From Chromatocurvus sp046260765 (GTDB lineage Bacteria > Pseudomonadota > Gammaproteobacteria > Pseudomonadales > Halieaceae), in assembly GCA_046260765.1 (NCBI GenBank), contig JBHEOO010000014.1, forward strand, positions 17,440 to 81,439: DNA of 64,000 bases, given 5' to 3'. The translations under genes were made by a program, and so were the position numbers. This document shows positions 26,527-34,544 of the stretch, in pieces. Positions within the stretch are counted from its first letter, which is position 1. The number at the start of each line of letters is the position of its first letter. Under the pieces are notes generated by a model. It saw nothing but the letters and a program-made list of their open reading frames with translations. It ran no database searches and had not been told where the DNA came from.

Positions 26527-27732
26527 TCATTCGCCGACGAAGCGGCGGCGCCCTGCTCCGAGGCCCGCGAGGGTGCCCACCAGCGCGATCACGCAGAACA
26601 TCACGGCGACCGCGTTCCAGTTGCCATACCAGCCGTAAAACGTGCCAACCATCAGCGGGCCCGTCGCTGCCAGCGTATAGCCCACGCTCTGCGCCATTCC
26701 GGAAAGCCTCCCGGTCATTGTAGCGTCCCGTGCGCGCAGAACGATGAGAGACAGTGCAACGCTGAAGGTGCCGCCCTGCCCGAGGCCCAGCACGATCGCC
26801 CAAAGGGTGACCTTGCACAGCGGGAGATACACGATACTCAGCAGACCGGCCAGCGTCAGCCCCATGAAAAGCAATACAGCGGGCCGCTGGTCGCGAAACG
26901 CCGTGGCGATAAACGGTCCGCCCAGGGCCGTCAGAAGCTGTGCGCCGATCGAGACAGACATCGTGACGCCACTGTCGCTAACGCTCACGCCGCGGGTCTG
27001 CAAGATAAAAGGAAGCCAGCCAAATACGCAGTAGGCGAGGGATGACTGTAAGCCCATGAACAGTGTCACCTGCCAGGCGACGCGGTCTTTCCAGATAGCG
27101 GTAGGCGGCGCGCCTGCTGCAGCTGGCTGGGACTTGCGGCGCATTTGCGGTGACCAGACAAGGAGCGCGAGCAAAGCCGGCAGGCACCACACGGTCAGCC
27201 CTGCCCGCCAGCTGTTGTCGAAGTGCGCTGCGACCGGAACGGTGAGACCTGCAGCAGCAGCGGCGCCGAGGCATAGCAACAGGGTGTAGACGCCGGTCAG
27301 CCTCGCCGCGTAGTCAGGAAACTCGCGCTTCAGTACGGCGGGCAGTAGAACCCCGACCACGCCGATGCCTGCACCGGCCATCAGCGTTCCGATGAACAGA
27401 CCGAGGGGGACCGTCGTCGCGCGAACAACGCAACCAGCGCCGAGAACAACAAGGAAAAGCCCGATAGTCCGTTCACTGCCGATCCGTCCTGCCAGCCACG
27501 GTGCAAGAGGGCCGAAGATACCGAGACACAGGACCGGCGCCGTCGTCAGCAGGCCGGCGATGCCGGGGCTTAGCCCCGTCACTTGCTGAATATCGCCAAG
27601 CAATGGCGCGATGCTGGTCAAGGCAGGTCTCAGATTGAGAGCAACAGCGAGCACACCCAGTAAAATCAGCCATTTCTGGAGCGCCGGTGGTTTTGGCTTT
27701 TCTGCTGATTTCTCCGGGTTATGAGAGGGCAT
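26527..27732 (-). CDS. MFS transporter, CynX/NimT family
   Basis: 401 residues with 12 predicted helices. The N-terminal LNLRPALTSIAPLLGDI is typical of the CynX/NimT (cyanate / 2-nitroimidazole) group of the major facilitator superfamily. The C-terminal GQGGTFSVALSLIVLRA and MAQSVGYTLAATGPLMVG also fit. The substrate is not readable. I place the start at the ATG at 27732 with GGAG 5 bp upstream; the longer frame to 27861 is unlikely. It is divergent from the diguanylate cyclase at 27894. Confidence 0.9.
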   Translation of the reverse strand: MPSHNPEKSAEKPKPPALQKWLILLGVLAVALNLRPALTSIAPLLGDIQQVTGLSPGIAGLLTTAPVLCLGIFGPLAPWLAGRIGSERTIGLFLVVLGAGCVVRATTVPLGLFIGTLMAGAGIGVVGVLLPAVLKREFPDYAARLTGVYTLLLCLGAAAAAGLTVPVAAHFDNSWRAGLTVWCLPALLALLVWSPQMRRKSQPAAAGAPPTAIWKDRVAWQVTLFMGLQSSLAYCVFGWLPFILQTRGVSVSDSGVTMSVSIGAQLLTALGGPFIATAFRDQRPAVLLFMGLTLAGLLSIVYLPLCKVTLWAIVLGLGQGGTFSVALSLIVLRARDATMTGRLSGMAQSVGYTLAATGPLMVGTFYGWYGNWNAVAVMFCVIALVGTLAGLGAGRRRFVGE

Positions 27733-27893
27733 CTGGTCTCCACGTAAGGTAAGCGGAGAATAGTTTACGACATGCCGGTATACTTTTTTGTCGAGAACAT
27801 TGCGAGCGTAAAAATGACAATAGTGAAAAATGCTGATCCCGGGGAACAACTCCGTCATCATGGCGCCCGCGCCGCCAGCACGGGGACTCTGGC

Positions 27894-29078
27894 GTGCTGC
27901 TGAATTCCATACAGGCCCTGCAGTTGACGCTCGTCGTCATCAGTCTGCTGTTCGCCGGCGCCTGTTTTCTCGGCTGGCGATTGTTCGGCAGGCCGAGGCA
28001 CGCCCTGATCTGGTCCGGCGCTTTTCTTCTTGCCGCAGTGCAGTATGCGCTGAATCTTGTGCGGGAGGAGATTCCGGTCTACGAGGCCTGGTGGATCGCC
28101 GTGAACAGCCTCTCCTGCCTGCTTGTCATCACCGCAGCAGCGGGACACCGGGTGCGTCTGGAGCTGCCTACGCCGCTGTCCATTGTCTTTTTGCTGGTTC
28201 TCTGTGTATCGGCAGCGCAAGTCGTGTTCACGATCTTTGTCCCGCGCATCGATATCCGCGTTGCGCTGGCGCCGGGCTTTGCCTGCATTGCGTTTCTGCA
28301 TGTTGCCTGGATTCTCTACCGCTGTGGCCCCGAGCCCAGGCTGGCGCAGCTGGTGGCGGGGGGCGTTCATCTGCTGTTTGGTCTCGCTCAGGGCCTTGCC
28401 GCAGGCATCGCGCTGCAGTTTGGCTTGGATCCTTCCCAGGGGCAGCGCGATGCCTACAACCTGGTGAACTTTGCCCTTATGCCCACGTTCTTTGTGGCGA
28501 TGGGCATTACCGCCATTTTTCTTCTTGGCACCGATCTGGCGACGCGCCTGAGGCAGCTGGCGGTGACTGACAGCCTGACCGATCTCAGCAACCGTCGCGG
28601 CTTCATGCAGGCGGCGCTGCGACTTCTGGCGCAGGCGCAGCGTCACCGCCAGGCTCTGACGCTTGTTATCGCCGATCTGGATTATTTCAAGAAAATCAAC
28701 GATCGCTTCGGTCACGCGGTCGGCGATCGTGCACTGGTTCATTTCAGCAACACCCTGGCCGGTGGGCTTCGCGGCGAGGACGTTGCGGGTCGTATCGGTG
28801 GTGAAGAGTTTGCTGTTCTCCTTCTGGGTGATCTGAGTGACGCTCGCCAGGTGGTAAACCGCTTGCGCGACATCCTGACGCAGCAGCCGATGTCTGTAGG
28901 TGACGAGGTGGTCCCCCTGAGCGCGAGCTTTGGCATTGCCGAATGGCAGGGAGAGCAGGAGATAGAGGCCTTGCTGATCCGCGCCGATCGCGCGCTCTAC
29001 CAGGCCAAGGCCGCCGGTCGTGATACTGTTGTGCTGGCGCCGCTGGAACCTGTCTCCGGCGCGACGGCAACTGCCTGA
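27894..29078 (+). CDS. Membrane-bound diguanylate cyclase
   Basis: 394 residues. The N-terminal ~215 residues contain about six to seven membrane helices, resembling an MHYT/7TM-like sensor but not confidently assignable. The GGDEF domain follows with DLDYFKKIND, active site GGEEF and RGED five residues before it, an RxxD I-site. It should make c-di-GMP in response to a membrane or small-molecule signal. The start is GTG at 27894. It is 12 bp upstream of the glycosyltransferase gene and could be cotranscribed with it. Confidence 0.88.
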   Translation: MLLNSIQALQLTLVVISLLFAGACFLGWRLFGRPRHALIWSGAFLLAAVQYALNLVREEIPVYEAWWIAVNSLSCLLVITAAAGHRVRLELPTPLSIVFLLVLCVSAAQVVFTIFVPRIDIRVALAPGFACIAFLHVAWILYRCGPEPRLAQLVAGGVHLLFGLAQGLAAGIALQFGLDPSQGQRDAYNLVNFALMPTFFVAMGITAIFLLGTDLATRLRQLAVTDSLTDLSNRRGFMQAALRLLAQAQRHRQALTLVIADLDYFKKINDRFGHAVGDRALVHFSNTLAGGLRGEDVAGRIGGEEFAVLLLGDLSDARQVVNRLRDILTQQPMSVGDEVVPLSASFGIAEWQGEQEIEALLIRADRALYQAKAAGRDTVVLAPLEPVSGATATA

Positions 29079-29090
29079 CCGATCGCCGCC

Positions 29091-30158
29091 ATGAATCGCT
29101 CGCGTCGCCGTTCCCTGGTCTGGCTCTTGTCTGCCTATCGTGCGGACAGTCACGCCGCCTGGGCAGACTGGTTGCTGACAACCCAGACGCAATACCTCTG
29201 GCGGCGGCTGGAGTTGCCGGGCCGCCACTTTGCCTGGCGCATCCGGGGTAACCCGCTTTCCTGGCTTGACAGCCTGCCTGACGAGCTGCCCGACCTGATC
29301 GTGGCCACCTCCATGGTGGATCTCGCTACGCTCAAGGGACTCAATCCACAGCTCGCTCGCGTGCCGACGCTGTACTATTTCCATGAAAACCAGTTTGCGT
29401 ATCCACCGGGGAAAAACCAGGTGCGTTCGCTCGAACCCAAAATGGTCCAACTTTACGGTGCGCTGGCAGCAGATCGCCTGGTGTTCAACTCCGGGTTCAA
29501 CAGGGATACCTTCCTGCGCGGCGTGTCCGGATTGCTAAAGGCCATGCCCGATGCCGTGCCGAAAGGCGTAGCTGCACGCCTGGCGCAGGCGAGTTGTGTC
29601 TTTCCAGTGGCAATTGACCCTGTAGCCGGCAAGCCTCCGGGTGACCGCGACGCGCGGCTGGTGGTCTGGAATCACCGCTGGGAGCATGACAAGCAGCCCG
29701 CCATGTTTGCGGATGCCATGCTCAGGCTCGCGGACGAAGGGGTGCCGTTTCGCCTCGCCTTGCTCGGCAGGCGCCCGAAGCGCGTGCCGGAGCCTCTCGC
29801 TCGTCTGCGGGCAGCACTGCCGTCGCAGATTGTTGCCGATGGGATGCTGCCAAGAATGGCCTATCGCGACCTGCTTGCCCGCGCTGCCATTGTAGTGAGC
29901 ACCTCGCGCCACGAATTCCAGGGCCTGTCAGTCCTTGAGGCGGTGAGCGCCGGTGCCTGCCCACTGGTGCCCGATGCACTGTGTTATCCGGAGCTCTATC
30001 CCGCGGCCTATCGCTACCCTGCCGGCGATACCGAGGCGCTGGTGACGCGCCTGCGCGCCTGGCTCACGGGAGCCTTGCCCGCGCCGGTGGATGTGTCGCT
30101 CTGGTACTCGGACCGCCTGAAGCCCAGATGGAATGGACTGTTAAAGGAGTTTGCATGA
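29091..30158 (+). CDS. DUF3524-containing glycosyltransferase, QTMAN/GTDC1-like (tRNA-queuosine mannosyltransferase homologue)
   Basis: 355 residues, a GT-B fold. The N-terminal DUF3524 domain holds the diagnostic YFHENQFAYP at residues 96-105, and the C-terminal glycosyltransferase lobe has SRHEFQGLSVLEAVSAGACPLVP. Family knowledge: the eukaryotic member GTDC1/QTMAN transfers mannose to queuosine in tRNA-Asp. A bacterial role is inferred. Its stop overlaps the start of the alpha/beta hydrolase (ATGA), so the two are translationally coupled. No queuosine synthesis gene lies in the window. Confidence 0.85.
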   Translation: MNRSRRRSLVWLLSAYRADSHAAWADWLLTTQTQYLWRRLELPGRHFAWRIRGNPLSWLDSLPDELPDLIVATSMVDLATLKGLNPQLARVPTLYYFHENQFAYPPGKNQVRSLEPKMVQLYGALAADRLVFNSGFNRDTFLRGVSGLLKAMPDAVPKGVAARLAQASCVFPVAIDPVAGKPPGDRDARLVVWNHRWEHDKQPAMFADAMLRLADEGVPFRLALLGRRPKRVPEPLARLRAALPSQIVADGMLPRMAYRDLLARAAIVVSTSRHEFQGLSVLEAVSAGACPLVPDALCYPELYPAAYRYPAGDTEALVTRLRAWLTGALPAPVDVSLWYSDRLKPRWNGLLKEFA

Positions 30159-30913
30159 CCCCGTTATTTGTCACGTCATCCCGCGGGCAGCGCCTCGCCT
30201 ACCGCTATCGGGCGCCAGACGCCGGCTCGCGCACCTTTGTCTGGCTGTCAGGCTTCAAATCGGACATGAATGGCATCAAGGTCGTTGCGCTAGAGCGCTG
30301 GGCAGCCGATGCCGGGCATGGCTTCCTCGCCTTTGATTACAGTGGGCACGGTGCCTCCGACGGCGCTTTTGAAGAGGGCACGATATCCTTATGGCGCCAG
30401 GATACGCTGGACGTCATCGACGCCCTGTCCCTGGGGCCACTGGTTCTGGTGGGCTCGAGCATGGGTGGTTGGATCGCACTGCTTGCGGCGCTCGCTCGTC
30501 CCGAACGCGTGTCGGGGATCGTGTTGGTCGCGCCCGCGCCAGACTTTACCGAGAAACTCCTCTGGGCCGGCCTGCCCGGGGACGCCCGAACCGAGATTCT
30601 GGAAAAAGGCTATACCCTCCGGCCATCGGACTATGGCGAGCCGTACAGGATTACCCGCGGCCTGATAGAGGACGGGCGGGCGTGGCAATTGCTGGATGAG
30701 CCGCTGGATATTGTGTGCCCTGTGCGCATTCTGCAGGGTATGTGTGATGAAGACGTGCCCTGGCAGCATGCGGAGCGCCTGTTGGCAGCGCTGACGACGG
30801 ATGATGTCACGCTAACGCTGATCAAGGATGGCGATCACCGCCTGTCGCGGGATGCGGACATCCTCAGGCTGCAACATTGCTGTGAAGCGCTGTTTCCCCC
30901 TGAATCGCGGTGA
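30155..30913 (+). CDS. Alpha/beta hydrolase, ABHD10-like
   Basis: 252 residues. The nucleophile elbow is GSSMGG (Ser102), the acid is probably in CDEDVPW and the His in DGDHRLS. The opening LAYRYR and GFKSDMNGIKVVALERWA match bacterial homologues of mammalian ABHD10, an acyl-protein thioesterase / acyl-glucuronide esterase. It is cytoplasmic, without signal peptide. The ATG at 30155 overlaps the glycosyltransferase stop by 4 bp. The substrate is unknown; coupling suggests a shared pathway with the upstream enzyme. Confidence 0.85.
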   Translation: MTPLFVTSSRGQRLAYRYRAPDAGSRTFVWLSGFKSDMNGIKVVALERWAADAGHGFLAFDYSGHGASDGAFEEGTISLWRQDTLDVIDALSLGPLVLVGSSMGGWIALLAALARPERVSGIVLVAPAPDFTEKLLWAGLPGDARTEILEKGYTLRPSDYGEPYRITRGLIEDGRAWQLLDEPLDIVCPVRILQGMCDEDVPWQHAERLLAALTTDDVTLTLIKDGDHRLSRDADILRLQHCCEALFPPESR

Positions 30914-31028
30914 GACAGGCACGCTAAGAGGGCCGTACTGAGATGCGCCTGCTGAGACAGGCCTGCTTGCTCCGAGAGGCCGGGTCCGACACAATCGCCC
31001 ATCACGAAATTCCGGTGCCGGGCAGTCC

Positions 31029-32087
31029 ATGAGCAATCTCACAGATGATATACGTATCCTCCGCGCGCAGCCGCTGATCACGCCCTGGGTGCTGGCCGGA
31101 GAGTTGCCCTGCACTGAGAGTGTGAGTGCTTCCGTGGCCGCGGGGCGGCGCCAGGTTGAAGACGTCATGACCCAGCGCGATGCGCGATTGCTGGTCATCG
31201 TCGGGCCCTGTTCCGTGCACGATCCCGCGGCATTGCTGGAGTTCGCAGAGCGCCTGCGTGATCATTGCGCTTCGCTCTCCGATGCATTATTGCCGGTGCT
31301 TCGGGTGTATTTCGAAAAGCCGCGATCCATCGTGGGCTGGAAAGGCCTGATCAATGATCCCGATCTGGATGGCAGTTATCGCATCAACGAGGGGCTCAGG
31401 CAGGCACGCAAACTGCTGCTCGATGTTGCGGCGCTGGGGCTGCCGGCTGCGAGTGAGTTTCTGGATACCACGTTTGGTCAGTACTATGCAGACCTGGTCA
31501 GCTTCGGGGCCATCGGCGCGCGCACGGTGGAGAGCCAGGTGCACCGTGAACTCGCCTCGGGTCTGTCCATGCCGGTGGGCTTCAAGAACGGCACTACGGG
31601 TGATATCGACGTTGCCGTCGACGCCATCCGCAGCGCGGCGCACAGCCACTGGTTTCCCTCCTTGACCAAGGAAGGAACCCCGGCGGCGCTGCAATCGGCT
31701 GGCAATCCTCACGGCTACCTGATTCTGCGGGGCGGACGCAGTGGCACCAACTACCATGCCGAGGCGGTGCGTAATGCGGCGGCAAGCCTGGCGGATGCCG
31801 GGCTCATCCCCTCGCTGATTGTCGACTGCAGTCACGGCAACAGCCGCAAGGATCCAGAGCGACAGGCGCAGGTGGTCGCTGATCTCTGTGACCAGATCGA
31901 ACAGGGGCAGCCGGCATTGCGCGGCCTGATGCTTGAAAGTCATCTGGTTGGCGGGAATCAGTCTGCAGGGGCGCTCGAGGAACTGCGCTATGGGCAGAGC
32001 ATTACGGATGCATGCCTGTCACTGGACGACACGCTGCCCTTGCTGGATCAGCTGGCGGCGGCGGTGCGTCGGGCTCGTCTGGGCTGA
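31029..32087 (+). CDS. 3-deoxy-7-phosphoheptulonate (DAHP) synthase, class I
   Basis: 352 residues, the normal length for AroF/G/H. Motifs: LLVIVGPCSVHDP near residue 57, the PRSIVGWKGLINDP substrate loop, GARTVESQVHRELASGLSMPVGFKNGT, and the metal-binding HGNSRKDP and ESHLVGG. It condenses phosphoenolpyruvate and erythrose-4-phosphate, the first step of aromatic amino-acid synthesis. Which amino acid feeds back cannot be told by eye. It stands alone. Confidence 0.95.
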   Translation: MSNLTDDIRILRAQPLITPWVLAGELPCTESVSASVAAGRRQVEDVMTQRDARLLVIVGPCSVHDPAALLEFAERLRDHCASLSDALLPVLRVYFEKPRSIVGWKGLINDPDLDGSYRINEGLRQARKLLLDVAALGLPAASEFLDTTFGQYYADLVSFGAIGARTVESQVHRELASGLSMPVGFKNGTTGDIDVAVDAIRSAAHSHWFPSLTKEGTPAALQSAGNPHGYLILRGGRSGTNYHAEAVRNAAASLADAGLIPSLIVDCSHGNSRKDPERQAQVVADLCDQIEQGQPALRGLMLESHLVGGNQSAGALEELRYGQSITDACLSLDDTLPLLDQLAAAVRRARLG

Positions 32088-32141
32088 CGGCCCGCCACTT
32101 GGCGGCATGCCTCGGGGCTTGATCAACAGTCGGTCAGCGCA

Positions 32142-32180
32142 GTCGACCAGTGCAGTCGATCAGTGCAGTCGATCAGTGCA
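32142..32180. repeat. Three copies of a 13 bp tandem repeat
   Basis: GTCGACCAGTGCA (32142-32154) is followed by two exact copies of GTCGATCAGTGCA (32155-32167 and 32168-32180), with a partial copy before them. They lie in the 158 bp gap between DAHP synthase and the secreted esterase, about 65 bp ahead of the esterase ATG. Confidence 0.9.
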
Positions 32181-32245
32181 GGAATTGCCCACCATCGGAG
32201 CGCGCACTTATACTGACGCAGATTCCCAGTACGGACTGCTTGCCA

Positions 32246-34051
32246 ATGACGCCTGTTATCGAGATCGTTCGCCGCTTTTTCTTACGCTTTACTTTGCGCC
32301 GTTGCCTCGTGCCCCTTGCCTGTCTCTCGATAGCGCTTGCGACTACTGCGACTGCGCATGCAGATGATGCAGCGGGAGCATCCGCAGAATCCCGCATCCT
32401 GTTTCAGGTATCACTGCCGAAGACGTTGCATGATGGCCCGCTGGATGGGCGTCTGCTGCTGTTCATTGCAAATAACGATAGAGAGGAGCCGCGCTTCCAG
32501 GTGTCCAATGGTCCGGAGACGCAGCTTGTGTTTGGCCGGGATGTCAACGGCTGGCGCGCTTCCGAGTCTATGGCGATGGATGCGTCGGCAGCGGGATACC
32601 CCTTGCGCTCGCTGTCTGACTTGCCCGCAGGCCGCTACCGCGTGCAGGCGCTGCTCAACCGCTATGAGCTTTTCACGCTGGCCGATGGCCGGGAGCTGCT
32701 GCTGCCGCCGGACAAGGGGGAAGGGCAGCAGCTCACCCGCAAGCCCGGTAATCTGTACTCGACGCCGGTGTGGGTAGAGCTGGGTCCGGATCGGGAGGAG
32801 CCCGTGCGCATAGCGCTGAGCGAGGAAATTCCGCCCATTGAAGCGCCCGCAGACACCGCATACGTCAAACACGTGCGCATGAAGAGCGAGTTGCTCTCGG
32901 CGTTCTGGGGTCGGCCGACTTACCTGGGTGCGCAGGTACTTCTCCCCAAGGGCTTTGACGAGCATCCGCAGTCCCGTTATCCACTGGCGGTTTCTCATGG
33001 CCATTTCCCGAGGGACTTCAGCGGCTTCCGCGAGACTCCGCCCGATCCGGACCTGGAATGCGAATACAGTGAGCGCTTCGACATGCCCTGCTACAACCGG
33101 GTGGTTCAGGAGCACGCCTGGGAGTTCTACCAGGAATGGACCGGCCCGGATTTTCCGCGCATGCTGGTTGTCCAGATCCAGCACCCCACACCTTACTTCG
33201 ATGATTCCTATGCCGTGAACTCGGCCAACATGGGCCCCTACGGCGACGCCATTACCCACGAGCTGATCCCCTATATTGAACAGCGCTTTCGCGGCATCGG
33301 TGAGGGCTGGGCGCGATTCCTGTACGGCGGATCAACCGGGGGCTGGATTGCGCTCGCCGCTCAGGTATTCTATCCCGATGAGTACAACGGCGCATTCGCG
33401 GCCTGTCCGGACCCCATCGATTTTCGTGCCTATGCGCTCGTTGATATCTACAGGGACGAGAATGCCTATTTCCTCGAGGGCGACTGGAAGCGCATCGAGC
33501 GTCCCCGCAGTCGCACAACGCTGGGACAGGTCACGGCAACATTGAAGCAGGTGCAGCAGAAAGAACACGTGCTGGGAACGAAGGGGCGCTCAGGCGGTCA
33601 GCGCGATATCTGGCCGACGCTGTTCGGCCCGGCCGGTAAGGACGGCTACCCACAGCACCTGTGGGACCGGGATACGGGCGTGATTGACCCGGAGGTGGCC
33701 GAGTACTGGCGGGAGAACTACGACCTCCGGCATATCCTGGAGCGGGACTGGGCAACGCTGGGACCAAAACTGGAAGGCAAGATCCATATCTACGTCGGTG
33801 AAATGGACAACTCCTATCTCAACAACGCGGTGTATCTCATGGAGGATTTTCTCGAGAGCACGGAGGATCCCTATTACGCAGGCGTGGTTGACTACGAGCC
33901 GCGTGCAGGGCACTGCTGGAACGGCGATCACGAGCGGCCCAACGCGCTCTCCAGATTGCGCTATAACCAGATGTATGTGCCGCTGATCATGCAGCGGATC
34001 GAGGCGTCGGCGCCGCCGGGAGCAGACACGCAAAGCTGGCGATATGAATGA
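32246..34051 (+). CDS. Secreted alpha/beta-hydrolase esterase (large, putative esterase family)
   Basis: About 601 residues with a signal peptide (LVPLACLSIALATTATAHA). An N-terminal beta-rich region of roughly 200 residues precedes an esterase-D-like alpha/beta hydrolase domain with the nucleophile elbow LYGGSTGGW and a probable catalytic His in RAGHCWNGDHE. The substrate is unknown. I choose the ATG at 32246, just before the signal peptide; the open frame from 32150 runs through the 13 bp repeats. The 3' end overlaps the nucleotidyltransferase start by 8 bp. Confidence 0.82.
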   Translation: MTPVIEIVRRFFLRFTLRRCLVPLACLSIALATTATAHADDAAGASAESRILFQVSLPKTLHDGPLDGRLLLFIANNDREEPRFQVSNGPETQLVFGRDVNGWRASESMAMDASAAGYPLRSLSDLPAGRYRVQALLNRYELFTLADGRELLLPPDKGEGQQLTRKPGNLYSTPVWVELGPDREEPVRIALSEEIPPIEAPADTAYVKHVRMKSELLSAFWGRPTYLGAQVLLPKGFDEHPQSRYPLAVSHGHFPRDFSGFRETPPDPDLECEYSERFDMPCYNRVVQEHAWEFYQEWTGPDFPRMLVVQIQHPTPYFDDSYAVNSANMGPYGDAITHELIPYIEQRFRGIGEGWARFLYGGSTGGWIALAAQVFYPDEYNGAFAACPDPIDFRAYALVDIYRDENAYFLEGDWKRIERPRSRTTLGQVTATLKQVQQKEHVLGTKGRSGGQRDIWPTLFGPAGKDGYPQHLWDRDTGVIDPEVAEYWRENYDLRHILERDWATLGPKLEGKIHIYVGEMDNSYLNNAVYLMEDFLESTEDPYYAGVVDYEPRAGHCWNGDHERPNALSRLRYNQMYVPLIMQRIEASAPPGADTQSWRYE

Positions 34052-34433
34052 GATCGAAACAAGCATCGCACAGGTCCTCGGGCATTATCCGGACCTGCGT
34101 CTCGCAATTCTCTTTGGCTCGCAGGCAACGGGGCTCGCCAATCACGAGAGCGATATCGATCTGGGCCTTCTGGCTGAGGCGCCGCTCACCGCCGAGTTCA
34201 AACTCGAACTCATGCAGGCGATTGGCGCGACCTGCGGACGCCCGGTTGATATTGTCGACCTGCGCACGGCGGGCGAACCTGTTCTTGGCGAAGTATTCAA
34301 AGGCAGGCGATTGCTCGGAGACGACTCAACCTACGCACAGCTACTTTCCCGTCATCTGATTGACGCGGCGGACTTCCTGCCGCTGCAGCGGCGGATCCTG
34401 GCGGAGAGGAGAGACGCATGGATGCGATCCTAG
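34044..34433 (+). CDS. mntA: MntA-type minimal nucleotidyltransferase (HepT/MntA antitoxin family)
   Basis: 129 residues with the nucleotidyltransferase signature GSQATG (25-30) followed by SDID (Asp37, Asp39), then VDIVDL. MntA antitoxins AMPylate and silence HEPN-type HepT toxins. Here the catalytic motifs look intact. The gene overlaps the esterase stop by 8 bp and is followed, with overlap, by a much shortened HepT frame. The antitoxin is therefore retained while its usual partner seems lost. It could now act alone or be decaying. Confidence 0.85.
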   Translation: MNEIETSIAQVLGHYPDLRLAILFGSQATGLANHESDIDLGLLAEAPLTAEFKLELMQAIGATCGRPVDIVDLRTAGEPVLGEVFKGRRLLGDDSTYAQLLSRHLIDAADFLPLQRRILAERRDAWMRS

Positions 34434-34525
34434 AGCAGAAAGTTGAGTCTCTGCGCCGCTGTATCCAGCGGATCTCGGATAAAACCCCCAAGGATGTCAG
34501 CCAGCAGTCGCTTTTGCCCCAGTAA
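34418..34525 (+). pseudogene. Truncated HepT (HEPN toxin) remnant
   Basis: An ATG at 34418 opens a 35-residue frame (DAILEQKVESLRRCIQRISD...), stopping at TAA 34523-34525. The sequence matches the first helix of HepT toxins, which normally run about 130-145 residues and carry an Rx4-6H catalytic motif further on. That motif is absent here. The frame overlaps the end of the MntA gene, the usual arrangement. Only 19 bp separate its stop from the HelD start. I read it as a toxin gene cut down by deletion. Confidence 0.7.
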
Positions 34526-34544
34526 ACCGAGACAGTTTTTAATC

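Noticed and set aside
27858..29450. 530-codon open frame opposite the membrane diguanylate cyclase and QTMAN-like gene
   Set aside because: It spans two recognisable genes on the other strand and its translation has no domain character.
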